Source: a virus. From it: a stretch of 46,285 nt of DNA. Below are positions 38,576 to 45,922 of the stretch, one piece after another. Numbering within the stretch: the first letter of the stretch is position 1; each line of letters opens with the position of its first letter. The stretch spans positions 1 through 46,285 of the IMG/VR virus record IMGVR_UViG_3300031646_000503. One strand, given 5' to 3'. The notes below the pieces were generated by a model, which saw nothing but the letters and a program-made list of their open reading frames with translations, was not told the DNA's origin and ran no database searches. Both the position numbers and the translations under genes were made by a program.

Positions 38576-39622
38576 ATGAGACTAATAACGCAAGAAGTTA
38601 TAGAAACCGATATAGTAATAATTGGAGCAGGCCCAGTCGGCCTGTTCGCTGTCTTTGAAGCAGGCCTATTAGATTTAGAATGCCATTTAATTGATAGTTT
38701 AGATAAGATTGGCGGACAATGCATTGAGTTGTATCCTGATAAACCAATATATGATATTCCAGGTGTTCCTAATCAAACCGCCAGAGAACACGTTGATTCA
38801 TTATTAAAACAAATTAAACCTTTTAATCCTACATTCCATTTAAACGAGACTGTTATAACCTTGTGGCAAGACAGGTCTGAAGGTGGAATACGGGATAGCA
38901 AATTTACTTTAAAGACAAATGGTAACAAAACGTTTATAACGTCCAATGTAATTATTGCAGGCGGCGCCGGAACGTTTAAACCCAAGAAGCCAGACATTGA
39001 AGGATTAGAAGCATTTGAAGGTAAGGGATTAGAATATGCTGTTAGAGATAAATCAAAATACTTTAATAAGCGTGTCTTAATATTTGGCGGCGGCGATAGT
39101 GCATTAGATTGGACAGTAGAGTTAGCAAACATTGCTACAGAGGTTACATTAATACATAGAAGTAAACGTTACAAGGCCTCACCGCATACTGTGAAACAGA
39201 TGCGAGCAAAACCAAATGTTAAGGAAGTTACTGGAAAATTAGAACGGTTAGAAGATTCAAAACGTTATTTAGATTATGCAATTGTTACAGTAGATAAAGA
39301 ACCAAAGATTCTGCCTTGCGATGAAGTTTTAATCTTTTTTGGATTGAATACTAATCTAGATGAAATACGATCGTGGAGATTGGAATTAGATGATTTCAAG
39401 AGAAAAATAAAAGTTAATACAAAAACGTTTGAAACTAACATGAAAGGAGTATTTGCTATCGGAGATATGTGTTATTATCCAGGTAAGTTGAATCTTATAT
39501 TGTCAGGATTCCATGAAGGAACGTTAGCAGTACAAGAAGCATTTTATAGGGCCCGGCCCGGAGAGGAATTAATATTTCAATATACTACTACAAGTAGTAG
39601 TTTAAAGAAGAAATTGGCTTGA
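38576..39622 (+). CDS. Ferredoxin/flavodoxin-NADP+ reductase, thioredoxin-reductase-like type
   Basis: A 348-residue flavoprotein. FAD is bound by VIIGAGPVGLF (14-24) and AIGDMCYYPGKLNLI near the C-terminus; NADPH by LIFGGGDSALDW (about 167-178). IDSLDKIGGQCIELYPDK is characteristic of the TrxR-like FNR family (YumC type), which lacks the CxxC of thioredoxin reductase. It moves electrons between NADPH and ferredoxin or flavodoxin. A late promoter sits at its start. It is adjacent to the amino-acid dehydrogenase, though that gene has its own early promoter. Confidence 0.9.
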   Translation: MRLITQEVIETDIVIIGAGPVGLFAVFEAGLLDLECHLIDSLDKIGGQCIELYPDKPIYDIPGVPNQTAREHVDSLLKQIKPFNPTFHLNETVITLWQDRSEGGIRDSKFTLKTNGNKTFITSNVIIAGGAGTFKPKKPDIEGLEAFEGKGLEYAVRDKSKYFNKRVLIFGGGDSALDWTVELANIATEVTLIHRSKRYKASPHTVKQMRAKPNVKEVTGKLERLEDSKRYLDYAIVTVDKEPKILPCDEVLIFFGLNTNLDEIRSWRLELDDFKRKIKVNTKTFETNMKGVFAIGDMCYYPGKLNLILSGFHEGTLAVQEAFYRARPGEELIFQYTTTSSSLKKKLA

Positions 39623-39647
39623 CACACGTAAAACTTTAGTGTAATAT
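39619..39647 (+). promoter_or_regulatory. Early-type promoter, leaderless arrangement
   Basis: TTGACA (39619-39624) overlaps the previous stop, 17 bases, TAATAT (39642-39647), then six bases to ATG 39654. No SD. Confidence 0.75.
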
Positions 39648-39653
39648 AATAAA

Positions 39654-40724
39654 ATGGCTTTAGAAATTGAAGAACTAAAAATACCATATTGTGAACGGGT
39701 AGTTCATGGTAGAGATAAAACAACTGGTTTAGATGGTTTTATTTGTGTTTATTCAACAAAACTTGGACCAGCATTAGGTGGCATTCGGGCCTGGAAATAT
39801 CAGAGATCGTATGCCGCACGGAAAGATTGTATTTTACTTGCTAAGGCAATGACATATAAAAACAGTTTAGCAGGTATTGAATATGGTGGTGGTAAGGGAG
39901 TTATAAATCTTAAAGGTGTTAATAAAACAAAAGACTTATTAAAAAGTTTTGGAGAGCTAGTTCAATTTTTAGATGGTGATTTTATTGCCGGTAAGGATGT
40001 AGGAATTAGCATTCATGATTTGCGTGTAATAGCGCAAACATCTGAACATGTTGCACATGTAAATCCAGACATACACAGTGTTGATCCATCACCCCCAACG
40101 GCGTTAGGTATTATTAGAGGCATGGAAGCAAGCATTAATACTTTGCGCGGAGGTATGGCCCCGGGTAGAAATTTAGAAGGATTGCATATTGTTATACAAG
40201 GATTAGGCGCAGTTGGATATCGTCTTGCGTCAATGCTTAAGAAAAAGAAAGTACAGTTAACAGTAACCGATACAAATAAAGAAGTATTAGCAAAAGCCGT
40301 TACCAGATTTGGTGCAAAAGCAGTAAAGCAACCAAATAAAATTTATGATGTTGAATGTGATATTTTTGCTCCGTGTGCGTTAGGATCAATTATAAATGAA
40401 GATACTATTGAGCGATTTAAATGTAAAATTATTTGCGGTTCTGCTAATAACCAGTTAGAAGATAAATTGGCAGGGTATGCAATGCTAGTTAAGGATATTT
40501 TATATGCTCCAGATTATCTTGTTAATGCTGGTGGCGTAACTAATAGTGCCGCCGAACTATCAGATTCATATGATGAGTTTGAAGTTGCATCATCGATAGA
40601 TTATATCTATGATCGATTAACTCAAGTATACGAAATTAGTCATAAGGAACATTTACCGACTAATATGGTAGCCGCAAGGTTAGCAGAGGAACGATTAGAT
40701 AAGGGTAAAATAAATGGTAAATAA
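39654..40724 (+). CDS. Leucine/valine/glutamate-type amino-acid dehydrogenase
   Basis: A 356-residue Glu/Leu/Phe/Val dehydrogenase. The glycine-rich substrate loop and catalytic lysine are in LGPALGGIR and IEYGGGKGVINLK (about residue 78). The second lysine-aspartate pair lies in GKDVGISIHDL, and the NAD-binding GxGxxG in IVIQGLGAVGYRL (about 178-190). The length and LGGIR/GGGKG blocks fit leucine dehydrogenase better than glutamate dehydrogenase (about 450). It deaminates branched-chain amino acids to 2-oxo acids, releasing ammonia and NADH, or runs in reverse. Confidence 0.9.
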   Translation: MALEIEELKIPYCERVVHGRDKTTGLDGFICVYSTKLGPALGGIRAWKYQRSYAARKDCILLAKAMTYKNSLAGIEYGGGKGVINLKGVNKTKDLLKSFGELVQFLDGDFIAGKDVGISIHDLRVIAQTSEHVAHVNPDIHSVDPSPPTALGIIRGMEASINTLRGGMAPGRNLEGLHIVIQGLGAVGYRLASMLKKKKVQLTVTDTNKEVLAKAVTRFGAKAVKQPNKIYDVECDIFAPCALGSIINEDTIERFKCKIICGSANNQLEDKLAGYAMLVKDILYAPDYLVNAGGVTNSAAELSDSYDEFEVASSIDYIYDRLTQVYEISHKEHLPTNMVAARLAEERLDKGKINGK

Positions 40725-40983
40725 GGAACAACAAGATAAAGCAATACATGACATGATGCATGTTGAAGCCGAGTTATGGGATTTAATAAATAATGAAATT
40801 ACAAATATTAAAATTGAGCCTATGGTAGTTGCCGCTTGTGTTTTAAAAGTTGCTGTAGCATTATATAAAGACCAAATTGGTGTTGAGTATACTAGATCAA
40901 TTCTTGAATTAGCCTCTAATAATATTGAGGCGACATGGTCCCCGGGTGACTCGATAAACCCAGACGGCCAAACATTTCACTAA
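40714..40983 (+). CDS. Small unknown protein
   Basis: An 89-residue helical protein overlapping the end of the amino-acid dehydrogenase by 11 bases and touching the endonuclease VII gene (TAATG). It starts MVNKEQQDKAIHDMMHVEAE. No motif recognised. Overlaps imply co-translation with its neighbours. Confidence 0.6.
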   Translation: MVNKEQQDKAIHDMMHVEAELWDLINNEITNIKIEPMVVAACVLKVAVALYKDQIGVEYTRSILELASNNIEATWSPGDSINPDGQTFH

Positions 40984-41390
40984 TGAGAAAGAATTTAGAT
41001 TTATTTGATGGTCTAGAGGACGAAACAAAACAATGTGGTATTTGTAAGAAACATTTGCCGTTGTATAAATTTGGAACAGATGGTGGCGCAAAGTATCTTA
41101 GATATGAATGTAGGGATTGTGCAAAACAACAATCTAAAATATTAAGGGAAATTAAAAAAAGAACGCCTACAGTAAGTAAAGATCATATATGTCCAATTTG
41201 TAAAAGAAGTGCAGAAGAAATACTTGAAAATAAAACTAGTAAAACGAATCCATGGTGTTTAGATCACGAACATTCTACTCAAAAATTTAGAGGATATTTG
41301 TGTCATAAATGTAATTTGGCGTTAGGAAATTTTTCAGATGATATCGAAAGGTTATACAATGCTATAATTTATTTAAAGGAAACAACATAA
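40983..41390 (+). CDS. Recombination endonuclease VII (T4 gp49-like)
   Basis: A 135-residue protein. Zinc pairs CGICKKH and CRDCAKQ precede the endonuclease VII core: CPICKRS, then WCLDHEHSTQKFRGYLCHKC and NLALGNFSDD. The DHxH and CxxC residues make the His-Me finger active site and zinc site. In T4, endonuclease VII resolves Holliday junctions and trims branched DNA before packaging. The length is close to gp49 (157). Confidence 0.92.
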   Translation: MRKNLDLFDGLEDETKQCGICKKHLPLYKFGTDGGAKYLRYECRDCAKQQSKILREIKKRTPTVSKDHICPICKRSAEEILENKTSKTNPWCLDHEHSTQKFRGYLCHKCNLALGNFSDDIERLYNAIIYLKETT

Positions 41391-41393
41391 ATA

Positions 41394-41469
41394 GTCCCCT
41401 TCGTCTAGTGGTTTAGGACATGAGCTTTTCACGCTCAAGACAGGGGTTCGATCCCCCTAGGGGACGCCA
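41394..41469 (+). tRNA. tRNA-Glu (TTC)
   Basis: Acceptor GTCCCCT/AGGGGAC, anticodon arm TGAGC-TTTTCAC-GCTCA (anticodon TTC), T-arm AGGGG-TTCGATC-CCCCT, G-CCA encoded. It starts three bases after the endonuclease VII stop. Confidence 0.95.
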
Positions 41470-41472
41470 ACC

Positions 41473-41490
41473 TTGGTTGACGTCAACCAA
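41473..41490 (+). promoter_or_regulatory. Perfect palindrome abutting a promoter, probable operator
   Basis: TTGGTTGAC/GTCAACCAA is an 18-base perfect palindrome. The next bases, TTGGTTGAC (41491-41499), repeat its left arm, and their end is the -35 box. A dimeric repressor bound here would cover the promoter. It could also fold as a hairpin after tRNA-Glu. Confidence 0.65.
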
Positions 41491-41494
41491 TTGG

Positions 41495-41523
41495 TTGACA
41501 TTTGTTTCTAAATCTGTTATATT
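41495..41523 (+). promoter_or_regulatory. Early-type sigma-70-like promoter
   Basis: TTGACA (41495-41500), 17 bases, TATATT (41518-41523), before the gene at 41552 (AAGGAG SD). Confidence 0.8.
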
Positions 41524-41551
41524 ATGTCATTAAAATGATATAAGGAGACGT

Positions 41552-41758
41552 ATGAGTGCTAATATAGATGTATTCAGTCCGCCACGAAATAGTATGCTAA
41601 CGAATAAGGTAGACAAACGAATGGAAGATCTGGAACAGGCTGTAACTACGCTGACGGTATTAGTAAAGCGATTACAAAGTGACCTGTCTGAGGATCCCTG
41701 GAAGAAAAAAGGGCATCCCTGGAATCAGGCGAAAAATCCTAGGCATTTACCGCGGTGA
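41552..41758 (+). CDS. Small coiled-coil protein
   Basis: A 68-residue protein with an AAGGAG SD. Residues 18-46 form a heptad coiled coil (NKVDKRMEDLEQAVTTLTVL), followed by a basic, P/H/W-containing tail (KKKGHPWNQAKNPRHLPR). An oligomeric nucleic-acid-binding or regulatory protein is possible, and the palindrome at its promoter would fit autoregulation, but neither is shown. Confidence 0.6.
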   Translation: MSANIDVFSPPRNSMLTNKVDKRMEDLEQAVTTLTVLVKRLQSDLSEDPWKKKGHPWNQAKNPRHLPR

Positions 41759-41774
41759 GATATTAGTTAAATGC

Positions 41775-41781
41775 ATAAATA
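41775..41781 (+). promoter_or_regulatory. T4-type late promoter, leaderless arrangement
   Basis: ATAAATA, exactly five bases, then ATG 41787. No SD. Confidence 0.78.
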
Positions 41782-41786
41782 CACAT

Positions 41787-42569
41787 ATGCGTTTACAAGA
41801 ACTTTTTACAAATGAGGGAATACATGATCCGTCGATTTTTAAGGCAGTATTCCTTGCCGGCGGCCCCGGTTCGGGCAAGAGTTATGTTGCTGGGAAAATT
41901 TTAGCAAATGTAGGATTAAAAACAGTTAACCCAGATGAAGCATTAGAATTGCTTATGGATAAAGAAGGCCTACGTAAGGATATGCCAGATGATGAGCAAG
42001 AGGAACGAGACGTTGTTCGTGCTAAAGCAAAAGGCATAACTGGTAGTCAGCAAGCATTATATATTGCAGGTAGATTAGGACTTATTATTGATGGTACTGC
42101 TAAAGATACTAGTAAAATTGCAAAAATTAAAAAAGAACTAGAAGTAATTGGTTATGAAACTCGTATGCTATTTGTTAATACAAACTTAGATGTTTCTATA
42201 CAACGCAACACAGATCGCTTTGAAAAAGAAGGCGGCCGGAAAGTACCAGCAGGAATTCTTAAAAAATCTTGGCAGGAAGTACAAGATAATATGATGAGGT
42301 TTCAGCAGTTGTTCGGCCCAAAGAGTTTTTATATTGTTGATAATTCAGGTGGTTTAGAAGACCCAGACAGAAAAAAGAACTTTGAGTTTGTATGGAAAGA
42401 GATGCGGAAGTTCTTAGAAGAAAAACCTAAAAGTTCAGTTGCAAAAAAATGGATTGATGATGAAGGAAAACGTGATCGTACACCGGATAAATCCCAACTT
42501 GGTAGTCCGTTTGATCCAGATAAAGAGACATCAATCCCGGCCATTTCACCGGGTTTTAGTGCAAAATAA
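41787..42569 (+). CDS. Zeta-toxin-like P-loop kinase
   Basis: A 260-residue protein from ATG 41787, exactly at the late transcription start; an in-frame ATG at 41679 lies inside the preceding gene. The P-loop is FLAGGPGSGKS (22-32), and VNPDEALELL and LIIDGTAKD follow the zeta-toxin/polynucleotide-kinase plan. It begins MRLQELFTNEG, loosely CTS-like. The C-terminus is a disordered P/D/S-rich tail. Zeta enzymes phosphorylate UDP-sugars; related phage kinases act on nucleic acids or small molecules. No antitoxin partner is evident, so a toxin role is not supported. Confidence 0.75.
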   Translation: MRLQELFTNEGIHDPSIFKAVFLAGGPGSGKSYVAGKILANVGLKTVNPDEALELLMDKEGLRKDMPDDEQEERDVVRAKAKGITGSQQALYIAGRLGLIIDGTAKDTSKIAKIKKELEVIGYETRMLFVNTNLDVSIQRNTDRFEKEGGRKVPAGILKKSWQEVQDNMMRFQQLFGPKSFYIVDNSGGLEDPDRKKNFEFVWKEMRKFLEEKPKSSVAKKWIDDEGKRDRTPDKSQLGSPFDPDKETSIPAISPGFSAK

Positions 42570-42593
42570 CCCATAATAACCCGCTTTTTATCA

Positions 42594-42622
42594 TTGACAA
42601 AACTCATAAACTATATTATAGT
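42594..42622 (+). promoter_or_regulatory. Early-type sigma-70-like promoter
   Basis: TTGACA (42594-42599), 17 bases, TATAGT (42617-42622), before ATG 42647 (GAGGA SD). Confidence 0.78.
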
Positions 42623-42646
42623 AGTATATAACATGAGGAAAGTGCT

Positions 42647-42928
42647 ATGACGAAGATAACCCCAAAGTTAGTATCAGACAAGTTAGGCAAAGAGTGGTCC
42701 TGCCATCTGGAAGTCGATAACGGTACATTGATCGTACACGTCGAAGGCTACACGAAGCAGTATCCTCTAATTTTGTCTCAGGACAAGATTTTTGTTAAAA
42801 ATGTGAATAGTAAGTTGCGTGAAATAGGATATACTGGTAATGTAAAACCTTTGTTAACAGATCTTGATGAACGTGTGGAATATTCCTATACTGATCGAAG
42901 GTTAAAGAAACTGTTGTCTCAGGATTAA
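42647..42928 (+). CDS. Small unknown protein
   Basis: A 93-residue basic protein, MTKITPKLVSDKLGKEWSC, with an early promoter and GAGGA SD. Predicted alpha/beta (NGTLIVHVEGYTKQYPLIL). No motif. It ends three bases before the glycosyltransferase-like gene, so they probably share a transcript with greA. Confidence 0.6.
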   Translation: MTKITPKLVSDKLGKEWSCHLEVDNGTLIVHVEGYTKQYPLILSQDKIFVKNVNSKLREIGYTGNVKPLLTDLDERVEYSYTDRRLKKLLSQD

Positions 42929-42931
42929 TAA

Positions 42932-43744
42932 ATGGTAGGAATTAAGGCCGGCCCATCTGGGCAAGTTACTGTTGACTTAAATAAAATTAGAAATACCCAT
43001 GTATTTCTGGCCACACCTTGTTATGGTGGATTGGTCACTGAACCGTTTCATCGTAGTATGTTAAATTTTACAAATGTCTTACAAAGTAACACCATCCCTT
43101 TTACATCAATGACATTAGCAAATGAGAGCCTCGTTACACGAGCTCGTAACACGCTGGCCGCCGCATTTTTAGAAAGACAGCAATGTACTCATTTAATGTT
43201 TGTTGATGCTGATATTGAATTTAATTGGGATAGCATTTTACGCCTTTTAGATTATGATAAAAATGTTGTAGTTGGCGCCTATCCTAAAAAAGGAATTGAA
43301 TGGCAAGACCTACACACAGATATTACAGCAGGTATAGTTCCAATACAAGATACAGAACTGCATAGTACAAGTTATGCTTTAAATTTTGAAACAACTGATG
43401 ATGGAAAGTTAATTTCGGAGAATGGTTTGTTTAAATTAAAAGATGCTGGTACTGGTTTTATGTTAATTAAACGAGATGTATTTAATCAATTAATTAACAA
43501 GTTTCCAGAGATAAAGTATACAAATGATATAAATATTCAATCAAGTGTGTCAAATGAGTTTTATGCTTTTTTTGATACATCAATTGATAAAGATTCAAAT
43601 AGATATCTTAGTGAAGATTATACATTTTGTAGACGTTGGCAATCAGTTGGTGGTGAAATTTGGTTAGATCCAAGTATACAATTGAATCACGTTGGCCATC
43701 ATGTATATGCCGGACACATACAAAAAATATTCAGGACAACATAA
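42932..43744 (+). CDS. Glycosyltransferase-like protein (GT-A fold)
   Basis: A 270-residue protein. VFLATPCYGG (24-33), ANESLVTRARNTL and THLMFVDADIEF with D92-A-D94 match the nucleotide-sugar and metal-binding DxD site of GT-A glycosyltransferases. DAGTGFMLIKRDVF and DYTFCRRW by position correspond to the acceptor region. Phage enzymes of this type can modify DNA bases, virion proteins or host glycans; which applies here is unknown. It overlaps nothing but abuts greA. Confidence 0.78.
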   Translation: MVGIKAGPSGQVTVDLNKIRNTHVFLATPCYGGLVTEPFHRSMLNFTNVLQSNTIPFTSMTLANESLVTRARNTLAAAFLERQQCTHLMFVDADIEFNWDSILRLLDYDKNVVVGAYPKKGIEWQDLHTDITAGIVPIQDTELHSTSYALNFETTDDGKLISENGLFKLKDAGTGFMLIKRDVFNQLINKFPEIKYTNDINIQSSVSNEFYAFFDTSIDKDSNRYLSEDYTFCRRWQSVGGEIWLDPSIQLNHVGHHVYAGHIQKIFRTT

Positions 43745-43746
43745 AA

Positions 43747-44217
43747 ATGGAACCAGTAACAAGTATTGGCGAGAAACGCCTTCGAGATGAATTACAAAAA
43801 TGTAAAGACGAACGGCCTCTGATTATAGAGGCAATTGGTACTGCTAGAGAACATGGCGATCTCTCTGAAAATGCAGAATACCACGCGGCCAGAGAACGCC
43901 AAAGTTTTATAGAAGGTCGTTTACTAGAATTAAATAATCATATCGCAAATATTCATGTTGTTGATCTTACACAAGTTCCAACAAAGAAAATAGTTTTTGG
44001 TACTAGGGTAACTTTATTAGATTTAGATACTGATGAAAAAATTGAATATAATATTGTTAGTGAACACGAAAGTGATCCTAAAATTGGTTGGATTAGTTAT
44101 AAATGTCCGCTTGGACAGCAACTAATGGGAAAAGAAAAAGGTGATATGGTTGATAATGAACGTATCAATAAGGAATATGAAGTGATAAGTATTAAAAGAA
44201 TGAAGAAGATAAAATGA
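43747..44217 (+). CDS. greA: Transcription elongation factor GreA-like
   Basis: A 156-residue protein from ATG 43747; an earlier in-frame ATG at 43660 lies within the glycosyltransferase gene. The N-terminal coiled coil carries the tip motif HGDLSENAEYHAARE (D38, E41), which in GreA places a catalytic metal in the RNA polymerase channel. The C-terminal FKBP-like domain follows (TRVTLLDLDTDEKIEYNIV, GWISYKCPLGQQLMGKEKGD by parts). Length equals bacterial GreA (158). It releases backtracked polymerase. Rare in phages and probably host-derived. Confidence 0.92.
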   Translation: MEPVTSIGEKRLRDELQKCKDERPLIIEAIGTAREHGDLSENAEYHAARERQSFIEGRLLELNNHIANIHVVDLTQVPTKKIVFGTRVTLLDLDTDEKIEYNIVSEHESDPKIGWISYKCPLGQQLMGKEKGDMVDNERINKEYEVISIKRMKKIK

Positions 44218-44223
44218 ATCAAC

Positions 44224-44308
44224 GCCCTTATGATGGAACTGGTAGACATGCAAGTTTTAGGTACTTGTGCCGTAAGGCGTGGGGGTTCGACTCCCTCTAA
44301 GGGCACCA
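44224..44308 (+). tRNA. tRNA-Leu (TAG)
   Basis: Acceptor GCCCTTA/TAAGGGC, anticodon arm CAAGT-TTTAGGT-ACTTG (anticodon TAG), variable arm with GCCGTAAGGC, A-CCA encoded. It starts six bases after the greA stop. Confidence 0.94.
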
Positions 44309-44326
44309 TTCTCAAAGGAAAAAGAA

Positions 44327-44536
44327 ATGAAATTCGTTTTAATTTTATATTATTGTTTATCAACGGGATGTTTTACAGTTATATATCCTGAATTATATTG
44401 GAGTAAAAAAGATTGTTTAGTAATTTCCGAAGATACTATAAAGCAATATCGAAATTTAGAGAAAATTGACGGAAAAGTTGCAATTGGCAGTACTTGTGTT
44501 GAAAATGATTTAACTTGGATGCGTTTCCCAATATAA
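44327..44536 (+). CDS. Small exported or membrane-anchored protein
   Basis: A 69-residue protein from ATG 44327 (AAAGGA SD). An N-terminal hydrophobic signal-like stretch (MKFVLILYYCLSTGCFTVIY) precedes a short soluble domain with three more potential disulfide partners overall (C15, C28, C56). It sits just before the endolysin gene, so a lysis-accessory role is possible but unproven. Confidence 0.55.
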   Translation: MKFVLILYYCLSTGCFTVIYPELYWSKKDCLVISEDTIKQYRNLEKIDGKVAIGSTCVENDLTWMRFPI

Positions 44537-44567
44537 TTTTTAATTGTAATGAAAAGAGATATCGGTT

Positions 44568-45158
44568 ATGATTGAGCTACCTATGTATTTTTTATTGACT
44601 TATTTAAGTTTTGCTGGATCATGGTTCCACTTGACTGAGTTAAATAGAATGGAAAAAAATATTGATGAAATATATTGTTTAGTGGAAAATGTATATCATG
44701 AGGCAAGAGGTGAACCAGATATTGGAAAACAAGCAGTTGCTTATGTTGTATTAAATCGAGTTTCACGGCCCGATTATCCTAATACAATTTGTAATGTAGT
44801 TAAACAAGGGCCAATTAGAGAAAGTTGGACAACTCGGAAAGACAAAACTTTACCTAACGATCAGCGTATATATTGGCCTGTAAAAAATAAATGTCAGTTT
44901 AGTTGGTATTGTGATGGCCGAAGCGATCAAATACAATTAATATATAAAACCAAAAACAACTATATTAAACAAAATTTAAATAGTTGGAAGGACAGTGTAA
45001 AGGCCGCTACACACGCTTATGCAGGATTAAGTTATGATCCAACTAAGGGTGCAACACATTATTTTGCACATAAGAAAATAGATCCACCATTCTGGGCCCA
45101 CAAGTTTAAAATTACAAGAATACTCGGCGGCCATACTTTTTTAATGAAACCTTATTAG
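44568..45158 (+). CDS. Cell-wall hydrolase (SleB/Hydrolase_2 type), probable endolysin
   Basis: A 196-residue protein. An N-terminal hydrophobic segment (residues 5-20) could be a signal-anchor (SAR-like) export signal. The catalytic domain shows VENVYHEARGEPDIGKQA (E45 is the likely catalytic residue), AYVVLNRVSRPDYPNTICNV and CQFSWYCDG, the SleB-type hydrolase signature. It cuts peptidoglycan glycan strands. Encoded right after a small exported protein. The SAR-type activation is inferred from the N-terminus. Confidence 0.88.
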   Translation: MIELPMYFLLTYLSFAGSWFHLTELNRMEKNIDEIYCLVENVYHEARGEPDIGKQAVAYVVLNRVSRPDYPNTICNVVKQGPIRESWTTRKDKTLPNDQRIYWPVKNKCQFSWYCDGRSDQIQLIYKTKNNYIKQNLNSWKDSVKAATHAYAGLSYDPTKGATHYFAHKKIDPPFWAHKFKITRILGGHTFLMKPY

Positions 45159-45160
45159 AA

Positions 45161-45167
45161 ATAAATA
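45161..45167 (+). promoter_or_regulatory. T4-type late promoter, near-leaderless arrangement
   Basis: ATAAATA, six bases, then ATG 45174. No SD. Confidence 0.7.
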
Positions 45168-45173
45168 ATACTA

Positions 45174-45893
45174 ATGATTATATTTGAAGTAACAGAACCA
45201 GAAAATATTATTACTGTAGATAATGAAATTGAAAGAATCAAGCATCTTATAGTTGATAAAGAACTTTCACCTAAAGTAATTGCGGCGAAGTTTCAAAGAG
45301 CCTTGCGAAAAAAATATGGCATTGTAGTAACTACACATGAAGATAGTAAAGCAGTAGAACCGGATGCTATGAACTTAAATGGATATTTCGATCCATCTAA
45401 ATGGATGGATTGGGAAAATATTGAATTGGTATTGGCCCATCATCGAGATGATGCAGATGGCATTGTTGTTGATGATAGCGGTTGGAAGAATTTAAAGTTT
45501 CGAGTTAAACAAGCATTAATGCATGAATTTATTCATAGAGAACAATGGAATGCTAGAGATGGTATAGATGGAAGAAAGGCCGACGATGTTCTTTCTATAT
45601 TTAAAAAATTTATGCGTACTCCGGATGAAGAGCAAGTTGATTATCTATCTGATGATGATGAAATTGAGGCTCATTCACATGATATTGCAATAGAATTGCA
45701 TAATGCGAATCTTACACCAGAACAATCCATGCAGGAATTGCGTGGTTTTTCAAATATATCAAGTGACGCCAAAGAATCTTCAAGCCTAACATTGTGGGCA
45801 TATGGTAAATATTTTAAGAAAGATATGACGCATCCAGTAATTAAAAAGATGCTTAAAAAGACGTATCAATATTTACAGTATTATGCAAGTTAG
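45174..45893 (+). CDS. Putative zinc metallopeptidase (HExxH)
   Basis: A 239-residue protein with H117-E-F-I-H121 in KQALMHEFIHREQW, the zinc-binding and catalytic HExxH motif, and DDEIEAHSHDIAIEL about 45 residues later, where E or D could be the third ligand. Conserved aromatic and acidic surroundings support a minimal metalloprotease domain. I recall similar proteins in T4-like marine phages without known function. Cleavage of virion or host proteins is possible. Confidence 0.62.
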   Translation: MIIFEVTEPENIITVDNEIERIKHLIVDKELSPKVIAAKFQRALRKKYGIVVTTHEDSKAVEPDAMNLNGYFDPSKWMDWENIELVLAHHRDDADGIVVDDSGWKNLKFRVKQALMHEFIHREQWNARDGIDGRKADDVLSIFKKFMRTPDEEQVDYLSDDDEIEAHSHDIAIELHNANLTPEQSMQELRGFSNISSDAKESSSLTLWAYGKYFKKDMTHPVIKKMLKKTYQYLQYYAS

Positions 45894-45922
45894 AATATAA
45901 TGTTAAATATAATGAGTTGATT

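Noticed and set aside
41387-41393. ATAAATA box directly before tRNA-Glu
   Set aside because: The predicted start would fall inside the tRNA, so it cannot make a full transcript; probably chance or an AT-rich stop region.
41787-42569. Zeta-like kinase as part of a toxin-antitoxin system
   Set aside because: No small antitoxin gene is adjacent in the right orientation; such kinases occur widely as single phage genes.
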